This document shows, in pieces, positions 53,952-63,324 of a stretch of 64,000 bases of DNA. Where the stretch lies: positions 49,528-113,527 of the forward strand of contig CASDWH010000021.1 of assembly GCA_949284715.1 (NCBI GenBank). The letters are read 5' to 3'. Source of the stretch: an uncultured bacterium (lineage in GTDB: Bacteria; Cyanobacteriota; Vampirovibrionia; Gastranaerophilales; Gastranaerophilaceae). The position numbers and the translations under genes are program-made. Every line of letters begins with the position of its first letter. Position 1 is the stretch's first letter. The notes beneath the pieces were generated by a model. The model searched no databases, had not been told where the DNA came from, and saw only the letters and a program-made list of their open reading frames with translations.

Positions 53952-56615
53952 CTAACATTTAACGAGGCATTTTTGTTCAACGACAGCTTGCGCTGCAGCC
54001 AATTTTGCCTGAGGAATTCTGAACGGAGAACAAGATACATAGTCAAGTCCGATTTTGTGAGCAAACTTAACTGAATCCGGATCACCGCCGTGTTCACCGC
54101 AAACACCGCCAAGAAGCGAAGGATTAACGGATTTGCCTTTTTCCATTGCCATTTCCATTAACAGACCGACGCCTTTGGTATCAAGTGTTTCAAACGGATT
54201 AGCAGGAAGGATTTTTTGTTCTACATAACGTTTGAGGAACTTGCCTTCTGCATCATCTCTTGAATAGCCAAATGTCATTTGGGTAAGGTCATTTGTACCA
54301 AATGAGAAGAATTCAGCATGTTCTGCAATTTCATCAGCAGTTAACGCTGCACGCGGAATCTCAATCATTGTTCCAAACTTATATTCAAGAGAAACATTCT
54401 TTTCTCTCATTACATCTTCTGCAACTCTTTCAAGAATTTCTTTTGCAACTTTAAGTTCATTTACATGACCTACCAGCGGAATCATTACCCACGGTTTAAC
54501 ATTTACGCCTTCTTTCTTAACGTCGCAGGCTGCTTCAAAAATTGCTCTTACCTGCATTTCGTTAATTTCAGGATAAGTTAAGCCTAAACGGCATCCTCTT
54601 AAGCCCATCATCGGGTTAGATTCGGACAGACCTTCAACTATGCTCAACAAGTCTTCTTTTTCTTTTGAATCTTTGCCAAGTGCTTTTAGAGCGGCAACTT
54701 CCGCAATCAAATCCTCCTTAGAAGGTAAGAATTCATGCAGCGGCGGATCTAAAAGTCTTACTGTCATCGGTTTGTCATCGCCTAATGCTTTAAACATAGC
54801 GTAGAAATCGCTGTATTGCATAGGAAGAAGATGTTCCAATGCTTCTTTTCTTGCTTCTGCTGTACCTGCAATAATCATTTTTTGAACCCAGGGAAGTCTG
54901 TCAGGATCCATAAACATGTGTTCTGTACGGCAGAGGCCTACACCTTCAGCACCGAATTTCTTAGCGTTTTCAATATCTTTCGGTGTATCGGCATTTGCTT
55001 CTACATGCAATGTTTTGATTTCATCAACCCAGTTAAAGAAAGTTGTGAAGTTTTCATCAATTTTTGCTTCCGCAAGTTTAACAGCGCCGTCCATAACAAC
55101 ACCGGTACCGCCGTCTAAAGAAATAATATCATCTTTCTTATAAACAGTACCGTCAGCACCTGTTAAGGTTTCGTTATCAAGGTCAATCTTCATATCTTCG
55201 CAGCCTGCAACGCACGGTTTACCCATACCTTTTGCAACAACTGCTGCGTGAGAAGTTGCGCCGCCTCTAAGGGTTAATACACCCTGAGCAACTGCCATAC
55301 CGTGAATATCATCCGGACAGGTTTCTATTCTTACAAGAATAACCTTTTCACCGGCTGCGCCTCTTTGTGCTGCTTCTTCCGTATCAAATACGATTTTACC
55401 AACAGCAGCACCCGGAGAAGCGTTTACACCGTGAGCAATCTTGTGAGCTTCTGCCATTGCTTTAGAATCAAAGCAAGGTAATAAGATTTGGTTAACAGCG
55501 TACGGATCAACCAGTTGAATAGCTCTTTCTTTATCAATAATACCTTCTTTACACATTTCAACAGCAATTCTTACAGCAGCAGCCGCAGTTCTCTTACCGT
55601 TTCTTGTTTGGAGAATATACAATTTACCTTTTTCAATAGTAAATTCCATATCTTGAACATCTTTATAGCCAAGTTCAAGCTTCTTCGCTATATCAACATA
55701 TTGTCTGTATAAATCAGGCATTTCTGTTTCAAGTTCAGCAATTGGTTTCGGTGTTCTAATACCGGCAACAACATCTTCACCTTGAGCATTTGTTAAATAT
55801 TCACCATAGAATTTATTTTCACCTGTTGCAGGGTTACGTGTAAACGAAACACCTGTTGCACAATCATCGCCCATATTACCGAATACCATTGTTTGAACGT
55901 TAACAGCGGTACCATAGTTGTGGTCGATTTTGTTCATGTTTCTATAAGCAACCGCACGCGGAATATTCCAAGAACGGAATACGGCTTCAATAGCTTCTTG
56001 AAGCTGTACGTACGGGTCTTGCGGGAATTCTTTGCCTGTAACTTCTTTAATTGTCTTTTTATAGATAGGAATTAAAGATTTCCAGCCGTCTGCTGAAACT
56101 TCTGTATCAGACTTAACGCCTTCTCTTTCCTTAACTTTTTCAACTTCGGATTCAAAGTATTTTTGTCTGTCCATTTCCCATGCAACAGAACCGAACATTG
56201 TTAAAAATCTTCTGTAAGAATCGTAGCAGAATCTCGGATTATTAGTTAATCTAATCATCGCTTCGACAGTATCATCGTTCAAGCCGAGGTTGAGGATTGT
56301 TTCCATCATACCGGGCATTGAAATTCTTGCTCCTGAACGTACTGATACTAATAACGGATTGGTAGAATCACCAAACTTTTTACCTGTTTGTGATTCAACA
56401 TCAAACAACGCTGCTTTTACTTCATCCATCAAACCGGCAGGCATAGTGTTGCCGTTGTTAATGTAATCCATACAAGTTTCGGTTGTGATTGTAAGACCCG
56501 GAGGAACCGGTAGACCTAAATTGGTCATTTCTGCCAAATTTGCGCCCTTACCACCGAGGAGATTACGCATATTTGCGTTACCTTCTCTAAAGAGCCATAC
56601 TCTTTTTTCTGCCAT
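53952..56615 (-). CDS. ppdK: Pyruvate, phosphate dikinase
   Basis: Interconverts pyruvate, ATP and phosphate with PEP, AMP and PPi, often replacing pyruvate kinase in anaerobic glycolysis. The N-terminal ATP-grasp half has LLGGKGANLAEM; the swivelling domain has the catalytic histidine in GGATSHAAV; the C-terminal PEP domain has GLCRTEHMF, SFGTNDLTQ and GGVCGEHGGDP. At 887 residues it is of full length. AGGAGA lies before the ATG, with its own terminator. Suggests a fermentative organism that uses PPi-linked energy metabolism. Confidence 0.96.
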   Translation of the reverse strand: MAEKRVWLFREGNANMRNLLGGKGANLAEMTNLGLPVPPGLTITTETCMDYINNGNTMPAGLMDEVKAALFDVESQTGKKFGDSTNPLLVSVRSGARISMPGMMETILNLGLNDDTVEAMIRLTNNPRFCYDSYRRFLTMFGSVAWEMDRQKYFESEVEKVKEREGVKSDTEVSADGWKSLIPIYKKTIKEVTGKEFPQDPYVQLQEAIEAVFRSWNIPRAVAYRNMNKIDHNYGTAVNVQTMVFGNMGDDCATGVSFTRNPATGENKFYGEYLTNAQGEDVVAGIRTPKPIAELETEMPDLYRQYVDIAKKLELGYKDVQDMEFTIEKGKLYILQTRNGKRTAAAAVRIAVEMCKEGIIDKERAIQLVDPYAVNQILLPCFDSKAMAEAHKIAHGVNASPGAAVGKIVFDTEEAAQRGAAGEKVILVRIETCPDDIHGMAVAQGVLTLRGGATSHAAVVAKGMGKPCVAGCEDMKIDLDNETLTGADGTVYKKDDIISLDGGTGVVMDGAVKLAEAKIDENFTTFFNWVDEIKTLHVEANADTPKDIENAKKFGAEGVGLCRTEHMFMDPDRLPWVQKMIIAGTAEARKEALEHLLPMQYSDFYAMFKALGDDKPMTVRLLDPPLHEFLPSKEDLIAEVAALKALGKDSKEKEDLLSIVEGLSESNPMMGLRGCRLGLTYPEINEMQVRAIFEAACDVKKEGVNVKPWVMIPLVGHVNELKVAKEILERVAEDVMREKNVSLEYKFGTMIEIPRAALTADEIAEHAEFFSFGTNDLTQMTFGYSRDDAEGKFLKRYVEQKILPANPFETLDTKGVGLLMEMAMEKGKSVNPSLLGGVCGEHGGDPDSVKFAHKIGLDYVSCSPFRIPQAKLAAAQAVVEQKCLVKC

Positions 56616-56783
56616 CTAATTCTCCTTTATTCTTCGTGTTGTAATACAGAAAAGTACTTTATGCCATGAATTCTAGCACAAACATAAAAACTTAACAATT
56701 GGTAATAAAATATTTTTTGTCAAAAAATTCTGATAAAAACATAATTATTTGAGTTTTATTTAGATAAAACTGACACCGGGCAT

Positions 56784-57122
56784 GCCGGAGTGCTATCACA
56801 AATAATTTTATCAAAATTATTTAAATAACTATTAATAACTTAAATAAAAGTTATAAAAAAAGAAAGACAATAATTTATACAGGGGGTTATGCACCCCTGT
56901 ACCCGCACTTTATTTCTTTCTTTTGGTTGCGAAGCAAAAGAAAGAAATAAAGATAAAGAAAGAAAACTACGCAATCAAAAACAGTCACTAAACTCAACAC
57001 AAGGCAAAATAACTCGCTGCGCTCAAACAAATTTTGCCCTGCTATTGTTTCGTTAAGTGACTGTAGAAAAAATGAAAATATTTGTTTGAAATTATAATGG
57101 ACAACAGCCGGAGTGCTGTCAC
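56784..57122. repeat. Palindrome-rich repeat region in the ppdK-ctpA gap
   Basis: The 636-bp gap 56616-57251 has no convincing gene. It holds two direct copies of GCCGGAGTGCT[AG]TCAC (56784-56799 and 57107-57122) flanking three inverted repeats. These are TACAGGGG/CCCCTGTA around a GTTATGCA loop, an 18-bp perfect hairpin CTTTATTTCTTTCTTTTG with its complement around a GTTGCGAAG loop (56908-56953 region), and ACAGTCACT/AGTGACTGT with inner GGCAAAAT/ATTTTGCC. This looks like a REP or MITE-type element inserted between genes. Confidence 0.55.
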
Positions 57123-57154
57123 TACAGTCTAAACCCAACCTGAAAAAATTTTTC

Positions 57155-57182
57155 TAGACTTTCTGCCGCATTAGTTCATAAT
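57155..57182 (+). promoter_or_regulatory. Promoter of ctpA-recJ
   Basis: TAGACT (57155-57160), 16-bp spacer, CATAAT (57177-57182), about 70 bases before the ctpA start. Confidence 0.45.
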
Positions 57183-57251
57183 GTATGTTACACAAGTCAA
57201 ATAATTTGAAAATTAAACCGGTGTGCTGTAAAATACCAGAAGGAGGATATA

Positions 57252-58445
57252 ATGAAGAAAATTTTATTATTAGCAGCTATTATATCAGGGCTTTTATCAG
57301 GTTCTGTACAGGCTGCAACACCTGATGAGTTATACGATTGTGTATGGAAATTAATTAATAAAAAATATGTTGACCCGACAAATAACTACCAGGACTGGTC
57401 AACATGGAGATATAAATATAAAAATAAACTTAATACTTTTGATGATTGCTACGTCGCAATTGACACCATGCTGGCAAGTCTTAATGACCCTTATACACGC
57501 TTCTTAGATGAAAAGGAGTTTAACGAGGAAACCACTTCAATAAAAGGCTCGCTTAAAGGTATCGGAACACAAATAGGACTTCGTGACGGAAATCTGGTTA
57601 TTATCGCTCCTATAGAAAATTCACCGGCAGAGCTTGCAGGCTTAAAAGCTGATGATTATATTCTTGAAATTGACGGTAAAAGCACAAAAGGTATTTCAAT
57701 AGACAAAGCAGCAGACCGTATAAGAGGTGAAAAAGGCACCACAGTAAGCCTGCTTATCAAGCGCGGAGATGCAGAGCCTAAATTATATGTTATTGTACGC
57801 GACGAAATAGAAATAAAATCTGTTTCGACCAAAATGCCGATTGAAACCCCGATGCCGGAGGACATTCAATATATAAGGCTAAGTTCTTTTATCAGCAAAA
57901 ACGCCTCAAATGAGATACAAAATATTTTAAGGAACTGCGGAGATAAAAAAGGTATAATTCTTGATTTACGTTCCAATCCGGGCGGACTATTATCAAACGC
58001 AATATCAATTTCAGATATGTTCCTCAACGGCGGCGTAATAGTAAGCACAGTCGACCGCGACAGATACAAAGACACTACTCGCGCAACATTTACTAACCTT
58101 ACCGACAAACCATTAGTCGTACTTATCAACAAAGGTTCCGCCTCTGCAAGTGAAATTCTTAGCGGCGCATTAAAAGACAACCACAGAGCCGTTATTGTCG
58201 GAGAACAGTCCTTCGGGAAAGGTCTTGTTCAGGAAATAAATAAGCTTCCTAACAGCACCGGTATAAATGTTACTATCCAGAGATATTTGACCCCAAGCGG
58301 CTCTGATATCAACCAAAAAGGTATTACACCTGATGTTATAGTCGAACTTACAGAAGAAAATCTAGAAGCCAAAAATGATGTACAACTAAAAAAAGCAATT
58401 GAAATTTTACAGGGAATGACATGTATATCACAAAAGAATGGATAG
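57252..58445 (+). CDS. C-terminal processing peptidase (S41, CtpA-like)
   Basis: A 397-residue exported serine protease. Signal peptide MKKILLLAAIISGLLSGSVQA, PDZ domain about 85-165 (SLKGIGTQIGLRDGN, PAELAGLKADDYILEIDGK), and a catalytic domain with GSASASEIL (nucleophile serine) and GEQSFGKGLVQ (catalytic lysine). It trims or degrades periplasmic proteins. AGAAGGAGG lies seven bases before the start. Overlaps recJ by 25 bp. Confidence 0.9.
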   Translation: MKKILLLAAIISGLLSGSVQAATPDELYDCVWKLINKKYVDPTNNYQDWSTWRYKYKNKLNTFDDCYVAIDTMLASLNDPYTRFLDEKEFNEETTSIKGSLKGIGTQIGLRDGNLVIIAPIENSPAELAGLKADDYILEIDGKSTKGISIDKAADRIRGEKGTTVSLLIKRGDAEPKLYVIVRDEIEIKSVSTKMPIETPMPEDIQYIRLSSFISKNASNEIQNILRNCGDKKGIILDLRSNPGGLLSNAISISDMFLNGGVIVSTVDRDRYKDTTRATFTNLTDKPLVVLINKGSASASEILSGALKDNHRAVIVGEQSFGKGLVQEINKLPNSTGINVTIQRYLTPSGSDINQKGITPDVIVELTEENLEAKNDVQLKKAIEILQGMTCISQKNG

Positions 58446-60757
58446 TTCAGGATAAATTAGATAAACACGAGCCGCTATTAAAGCGGCTTCTTGCTTTGCG
58501 CGGAATCACAACAGATGAAGATATCAATGACTTTTTAAACCCGATGGATATAACAATCACCCATCCAAATGCTTTTTGCGGCATGTCTGATGCCGCAGAC
58601 AGAGTTATAGCGGCTATTGAAAATAATGAAAAGATTTTAATATATGGAGATTTCGACGCAGATGGCGTAACTTCGACCTCACTGCTTCTAAGAACATTAA
58701 AAGAGATTGGCGCCGATGTAGATTACTTTATCCCTGACAGGGAGAATGACGGACACGGGCTTAACACAAAAGCTCTTGTAAAAATAATGACAACAAAAAA
58801 GCCAAAACTTTTTATTACCTGTGACTGCGGTATCAGTAATATTGAAGAAGTAAAATTCATAAAGAGTTTCCAAAAGGATATAATTATAACCGACCACCAC
58901 GAAGCGCCGGATATTTTGCCGGAGGCGCTTGCGATAATCAATCCTAAAGCCCCTTTTGCGCTGGATGAACGGCTTACAGCGTCGCAAATTAACAGTTTAA
59001 CAGCACTAGCAGGTGTTGGTGTAGCGTTTAAGCTTGCTCAGGCGTTACTTGAACGCGTAAACAAACTTGAATTTATATACGAAATTCTGCCCTACGTCGC
59101 TGTCGGAACAGTTGCGGATGTTGTACCGCTAATTGGCGAGAACCGGTATTTTGTATTAAAAGGGCTTGAACTCATATCGCAGGGGAAACACTACGGCTTG
59201 AAGCGGCTGCTCGAAACCGCAGGTTATACACTGGATAATGGAATAACCGCAGAACAGATAGCGTTTGGCGTCGCACCGAGGATAAACGCTTCCGGAAGGC
59301 TGGATACCGTAGATGCCGCGCTTAAATTAATGATATCCGATAACAAGCAGGAAATTGAACTTGCTATTATAACACTTGAAAATTTTAATAAAGTCAGACA
59401 GGAACTAACCTCCCAAACTTACGAAGAAGCACTTGAAATGCTGAAAACAGGCGGAAATTACAAAAACTCTATTATTCTCTATAATCCTAAGTGGCACCTC
59501 GGCATAATAGGGATTGTAGCGTCAAAGCTTGTCGAAACCTTCTACAAACCTGTTTTTCTTATGACATATTCTGAAGAAACAAAACAGGTAAGATGTTCCG
59601 CAAGAAGCGTTGAAGAAGTGCCGCTGTACGATATGATTTCTAATATTTCAGAACTTCTTGAAGGTTTTGGCGGACATACAATGGCAGCAGGGCTTTATTT
59701 TTCAACAGAAAAAACAACACTGGAAGCAGTTGCGGAAGGACTTTCTAAAACTATAGATGAATACCTTGACGGAAAAGAATTAAAACCCGCAATTAAAGTT
59801 GATATGGAACTATCACCTGAAGAGGTAGATATAAACCTAGTTAACGATATATCAAGACTTGAACCGTTCGGAGCCGGAAACCCCGCCCCGGTTTTTATTA
59901 TGAAAAACCTTCAAATTAAACAAAAAAAACTAATGGGTTCAAATAAAGACCATTTAAAATTGACCGTTCAATCAGGTGAAAAAGTATTTGACTGCATAAG
60001 ATGGTCGCAGGGTGATATTGCGCTTGCTAACGGGGATTATATAGACATTGCTTTTTCACCGCAGATTAACGAATTTAACGGAAATATAAGTATCCAGCTT
60101 ATACTAAAAGATGTTCACTCAGAATTCTTAAAAGCAGCAGAAGCCCCGTCTGTAAAAATATATGACCACAGAAAAAAAACAAATATTCTAAACATGGTTG
60201 AGCAGTACGTTAGTGAAGGAAAAGCTAATATAGCAGTATTTGCAGAGGACAGGGAAATAATAGAGGCGCTTAAACCGTACCCTGCATTATCATCAAAAGT
60301 TGTTTCAAGACTCAATGTTTCAAAATGCGACGGACTGATGTTCTTTGATTACCCGGCTGATGAAAATATTTTAAATCAGGTAATAGAAAAGGCCTCGCCG
60401 TCTGCTATACACTATATGAAATACGACAACAGGAAAGCGGATATTCCAAAGTTATTAAAAACATTTACCGGAATGATGAGGTATACAGCAAACAATAGAG
60501 GCGGTGAATTTAGTATTCCGGGCTGCGCAGCGTTCCTTTCTGTTCCGGAAGGGCTTGTAAGAACTATACTTGAACTCTTTGCAGACGCAGGTATTATTAC
60601 GGCCGACGGACTGGATGAGGATATTTGTTCAATCGCTTTTTTAGAAAACCATACCACAGAAAATACCCTCTCATCACTACCTAAGTACAAGGAAATCGCA
60701 GCAGTAACTGCTGATATTGATGCTTACAGAAAACTGTTGATGAAACAGGAATTATAG
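58421..60757 (+). CDS. recJ: Single-stranded-DNA exonuclease RecJ
   Basis: A 5'-3' single-strand DNA exonuclease for recombination and mismatch repair. DHH-family motifs: GDFDADGVTSTSLL, CDCGI, ITDHHEAP and NPKAP; the DHHA1 domain has GFGGHTMAAGL. The OB fold follows. The length of 778 residues includes an extra C-terminal region of about 200 residues compared with E. coli RecJ, as in some other phyla. AGGGA lies five bases before the start within ctpA. Confidence 0.92.
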   Translation: MYITKEWIVQDKLDKHEPLLKRLLALRGITTDEDINDFLNPMDITITHPNAFCGMSDAADRVIAAIENNEKILIYGDFDADGVTSTSLLLRTLKEIGADVDYFIPDRENDGHGLNTKALVKIMTTKKPKLFITCDCGISNIEEVKFIKSFQKDIIITDHHEAPDILPEALAIINPKAPFALDERLTASQINSLTALAGVGVAFKLAQALLERVNKLEFIYEILPYVAVGTVADVVPLIGENRYFVLKGLELISQGKHYGLKRLLETAGYTLDNGITAEQIAFGVAPRINASGRLDTVDAALKLMISDNKQEIELAIITLENFNKVRQELTSQTYEEALEMLKTGGNYKNSIILYNPKWHLGIIGIVASKLVETFYKPVFLMTYSEETKQVRCSARSVEEVPLYDMISNISELLEGFGGHTMAAGLYFSTEKTTLEAVAEGLSKTIDEYLDGKELKPAIKVDMELSPEEVDINLVNDISRLEPFGAGNPAPVFIMKNLQIKQKKLMGSNKDHLKLTVQSGEKVFDCIRWSQGDIALANGDYIDIAFSPQINEFNGNISIQLILKDVHSEFLKAAEAPSVKIYDHRKKTNILNMVEQYVSEGKANIAVFAEDREIIEALKPYPALSSKVVSRLNVSKCDGLMFFDYPADENILNQVIEKASPSAIHYMKYDNRKADIPKLLKTFTGMMRYTANNRGGEFSIPGCAAFLSVPEGLVRTILELFADAGIITADGLDEDICSIAFLENHTTENTLSSLPKYKEIAAVTADIDAYRKLLMKQEL

Positions 60758-61669
60758 ATTTATCTGTTTGCTCTTTTTATATAAAGTAATTCCACAAAAG
60801 ATAATATAAGACTCTTTATGTCCAAATCTGAGCTGTATTGCTTTTTTACGTAATATACTAAGCTGAAGATATAGTTGTTTTAACACAACAGGAATAGCTT
60901 TATACCAATACGGAGTCATAAGTAAATATTTCAAATAAACATTTTTTAATGGACAACGCGTACCATTCCAGGGCTTTTTGTCACCAATGTAGTGAACTAT
61001 ACAACTACCTTTTAATGCTATCGCGTTGTAAATACGGCTTATGTCATATTCACTAACTTGAGCGTTCCATCTGTTTTCAAGTCGTTTTATTTTACCAGCC
61101 ATTATGACATTTATGACGTCCTGATCTACCCAGACAATTTTATCCCTGTTATTTTTTGCATACTCAAACAGTTTTACTGAAATATTATCTTCACGCCATT
61201 TTTTCAGGTTAGCAAGCATAACTCCGGTATTGTAATACTCTTTTAACCCAAGCCGTGCCATTGATTCATCTGTTACTACATCTTCCGCCAAAGCACAATA
61301 CTTATCATCAACTTCTATGTTATATAATTCTTTAAGGTTTGTAAGTACATTAATATCACAATCCAAATACAAAACTTTATCAAGAGAAGGCAGTAAATCA
61401 GGAAGCTTGAACCGGTAATAGGTGGCTATGGAAATATGTTTACACTCAGCTGTTAATGGACAATCTTTAAACATATCTTTGTCTACATATATAAAATTTA
61501 CTGAACACTTGCCGCTTTTAGAGAATGTATTAATCTTTGATTGAGTATTGTTGTTCAATCCGGAGTTAATGATATAAAAATCAAATCTGCAATCTTCAGA
61601 CGAATTGTTTAGTATTGAAGCTATAGTAGAACACATATGCGGTACATAGTTTAAATCAGTACAAAACAT
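60752..61669 (-). CDS. GT8 glycosyltransferase, N-terminus apparently frameshifted
   Basis: A 305-residue GT8-like protein: TDLNYVPHMCSTIASIL, the metal site YLDCDINV, NTGVMLANLKKW, DQDVIN and HYIGDKKPWNG. The visible frame starts at an ATG (61669) with no ribosome binding site and lacks the first strand. A better start at 61686 (GGGAGG, then TAAT, ATG) gives MLTVPVCF and then shifts frame. One extra T in the TTTT run (61663-61666, complement) would join it as PVCFCTDLNY, the family start. So it may be off, an assembly error, or a restart. Divergent from the paralogue at 61915. Confidence 0.75.
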   Translation of the reverse strand: MFCTDLNYVPHMCSTIASILNNSSEDCRFDFYIINSGLNNNTQSKINTFSKSGKCSVNFIYVDKDMFKDCPLTAECKHISIATYYRFKLPDLLPSLDKVLYLDCDINVLTNLKELYNIEVDDKYCALAEDVVTDESMARLGLKEYYNTGVMLANLKKWREDNISVKLFEYAKNNRDKIVWVDQDVINVIMAGKIKRLENRWNAQVSEYDISRIYNAIALKGSCIVHYIGDKKPWNGTRCPLKNVYLKYLLMTPYWYKAIPVVLKQLYLQLSILRKKAIQLRFGHKESYIIFCGITLYKKSKQINL

Positions 61670-61743
61670 ACCGGCACTGTCAACATATTACCTCCCAAGA
61701 TAACCGTTTTCTATGCTTTCTATAATATCAAATCACAACAAAA

Positions 61744-61762
61744 TACACAATATGTATTGAAA
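61744..61762. repeat. Inverted repeat, left arm of the GT8 intergenic segment
   Basis: TACACAATATGTATTGAAA, the exact reverse complement of 61863-61881. Together they flank a 100-bp segment with divergent promoters. Confidence 0.75.
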
Positions 61763-61775
61763 AGAGTCCTATTTA

Positions 61776-61841
61776 ATGATTGTACCATAATATTTCCAAA
61801 TATGTACATAAAATTTTTGTTTTATAGATACTGAAATGTAT
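61776..61841. promoter_or_regulatory. Divergent promoters between the GT8 genes
   Basis: On the plus strand TTGTTT, 16-bp spacer, TATAAA (-10 near 61840) faces the 61915 gene. On the minus strand TGGTACAAT (an extended -10, near 61780) faces the 60752 gene. Both lie inside the inverted-repeat-flanked segment, so inversion would exchange them. Confidence 0.45.
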
Positions 61842-61862
61842 AAATAACAGACTATTACAGAG

Positions 61863-61891
61863 TTTCAATACATATTGTGTAAAATGTATTG
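61863..61891. repeat. Inverted repeat, right arm, with recombinase-type palindromic site
   Basis: The 19-bp arm at 61863-61881 runs into a 26-bp site at 61866-61891: CAATACATATTG, then TG, then TAAAATGTATTG. The right half-site is identical to that of sites A and B at 23.8-23.97 kb, and the first eight bases also match. It lies 23 bases before the ATG of the 61915 gene. Confidence 0.75.
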
Positions 61892-61914
61892 AAATACCAA
61901 AAGGGGAATTAAGA

Positions 61915-62895
61915 ATGGGTAATATAGCAATTTGTCTTAGCAGTGATGATAATTACGCGCAGCATATGGGTGCTGTTATATCTTCTGTCTTAAATAATAA
62001 AAACGGGGATGAATACTTTAATTTCTACATAATAGACAGCGGAATCAGCAGCAGCAACAAATCAAAACTAAAAGAATTTGAAAACTCAAATGTTTGTAAA
62101 ATAGAATTCTTACAGCCGGACTTTGAAAAACTGAAAAATTGTATTATTTTTAAAGGAAATCATATTTCACTTGCTACATACAACAGGCTGCTCATTCCTG
62201 AAATCATTCCAGGAGAAGATAAAATACTTTACCTTGATTCTGATATCATAGTAAGAAAACCGCTAACAGAATTATTTAATAAAGATTTTGATAACAATCT
62301 GGTTTTAGGGGTTGAAGATATTGCAGCTATAAACAGCGCAAAACGGCTAGGTCTTGAAAAATACATAAATGCAGGCGTTTTACTTTTAAACACTGCAAAA
62401 ATGAGAGAAGAACGCTCTGTTGAAAAAATGTTCAACTGGATAAATGAAAACAAAGAAAAAATAGAATGCCACGATCAGGATATAATAAATGCCGCACTTC
62501 AAGACCGAATAAAATATATTGATGAAATCTACAACGCACAGGTGCTAAGAGAAAAGAACAGCCGGTTTGACGAAATACCGGATCCGGTTATTATCCACTT
62601 TCTAGGCCCCAAAAAGCCATGGACTATAGTTAAACCGCTAAATTCTACACACTGGGGCAGAGAATATTTTACAGCACTAAAAAACACCCCTTGGGAAAGC
62701 TTTATCAAAGAATACAGGAAAAAAGTTATCCTCTATTCACCACTTATCCTGCTGTACCCGACAGGCTGGATTCGGACTCTTATACGAAATATCTTTTCTG
62801 TAAAAAATACGGGATTAAAAGATAAAAAAATAATTACAATCTTAGGGATACAAATTAAAATTAAAAGAAGAAAAAGAATTAAAGAGGGGAAATAA
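61915..62895 (+). CDS. GT8 family glycosyltransferase
   Basis: A 326-residue LgtC/RfaI-like transferase: NIAICLSSDDNYAQHMGAV, the metal-binding YLDSDI near residue 106, NAGVLLLNTAK, CHDQDIIN and HFLGPKKPW. The C-terminal 60 residues are basic and may bind the membrane. AAGGGGAATT precedes the ATG. Paralogue of the divergent gene at 60752 and of the GT8 half at 33517. It likely adds a hexose to a surface oligosaccharide. Confidence 0.85.
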   Translation: MGNIAICLSSDDNYAQHMGAVISSVLNNKNGDEYFNFYIIDSGISSSNKSKLKEFENSNVCKIEFLQPDFEKLKNCIIFKGNHISLATYNRLLIPEIIPGEDKILYLDSDIIVRKPLTELFNKDFDNNLVLGVEDIAAINSAKRLGLEKYINAGVLLLNTAKMREERSVEKMFNWINENKEKIECHDQDIINAALQDRIKYIDEIYNAQVLREKNSRFDEIPDPVIIHFLGPKKPWTIVKPLNSTHWGREYFTALKNTPWESFIKEYRKKVILYSPLILLYPTGWIRTLIRNIFSVKNTGLKDKKIITILGIQIKIKRRKRIKEGK

Positions 62896-62917
62896 AGCCG
62901 CGCAGGATAATAATACT

Positions 62918-63315
62918 CCTTCCCCAGAGTTGGGAAAGGCAGGGATGGGGGACAGCCCAGTATCTTTACCCTGCTGAACTTGGTTCAGCGCCTTGCCAAT
63001 ATGGCATTATACTTGCACCGAAAAATGCACCCCGCCCCTAACCCCTCCCCAAGCTGGGGCGGGGAATCAATAATATTTGTCATGCTGAATTTATTTCAGC
63101 ATCTTGTCAATTGGGCGTTTTACTTGTATTCTGGTAAGCTCCCGGAACAAGTTCGGGATGACAGCTTTGCAGGTGGCGGGGATTCAATAATATTATTCCT
63201 TCCCCGGGTTGGGGAAGGCAAGGATGGGGGTCTGTCCTGGGTGACAATTATTTCTCGTGTCGAAAAACCGCACCCCGCCCCTAACCCCTCCCCAAGCTGG
63301 GGCGGGGAATCAATT
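62918..63315. repeat. Cluster of GC-rich palindromic repeats in the 62896-63324 gap
   Basis: Two near-identical copies of a GC-rich unit with CACCCCGCCCCTAACCCC and CCCCAAGCTGGGGCGGGG (about 63029-63069 and 63271-63311). Two copies of a CCTTCCCC / GGGAAGGCA-type unit with GGATGGGGG (about 62920-62949 and 63199-63228). Two palindromes of the type TGCTGAATTTATTTCAGCA (63082-63100) and CCTGCTGAACTTGGTTCAGCG, and CCCGGAACAAGTTCGGGATGACA. Base composition is far from the local AT-rich norm. This is intergenic REP-like DNA; long open frames across it on both strands are artefacts. Confidence 0.75.
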
Positions 63316-63324
63316 GAAAAATTA

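Noticed and set aside
56887..57138. 83-codon minus-strand frame in the ppdK-ctpA gap
   Set aside because: Lies across the palindromic element, low complexity, no ribosome site.
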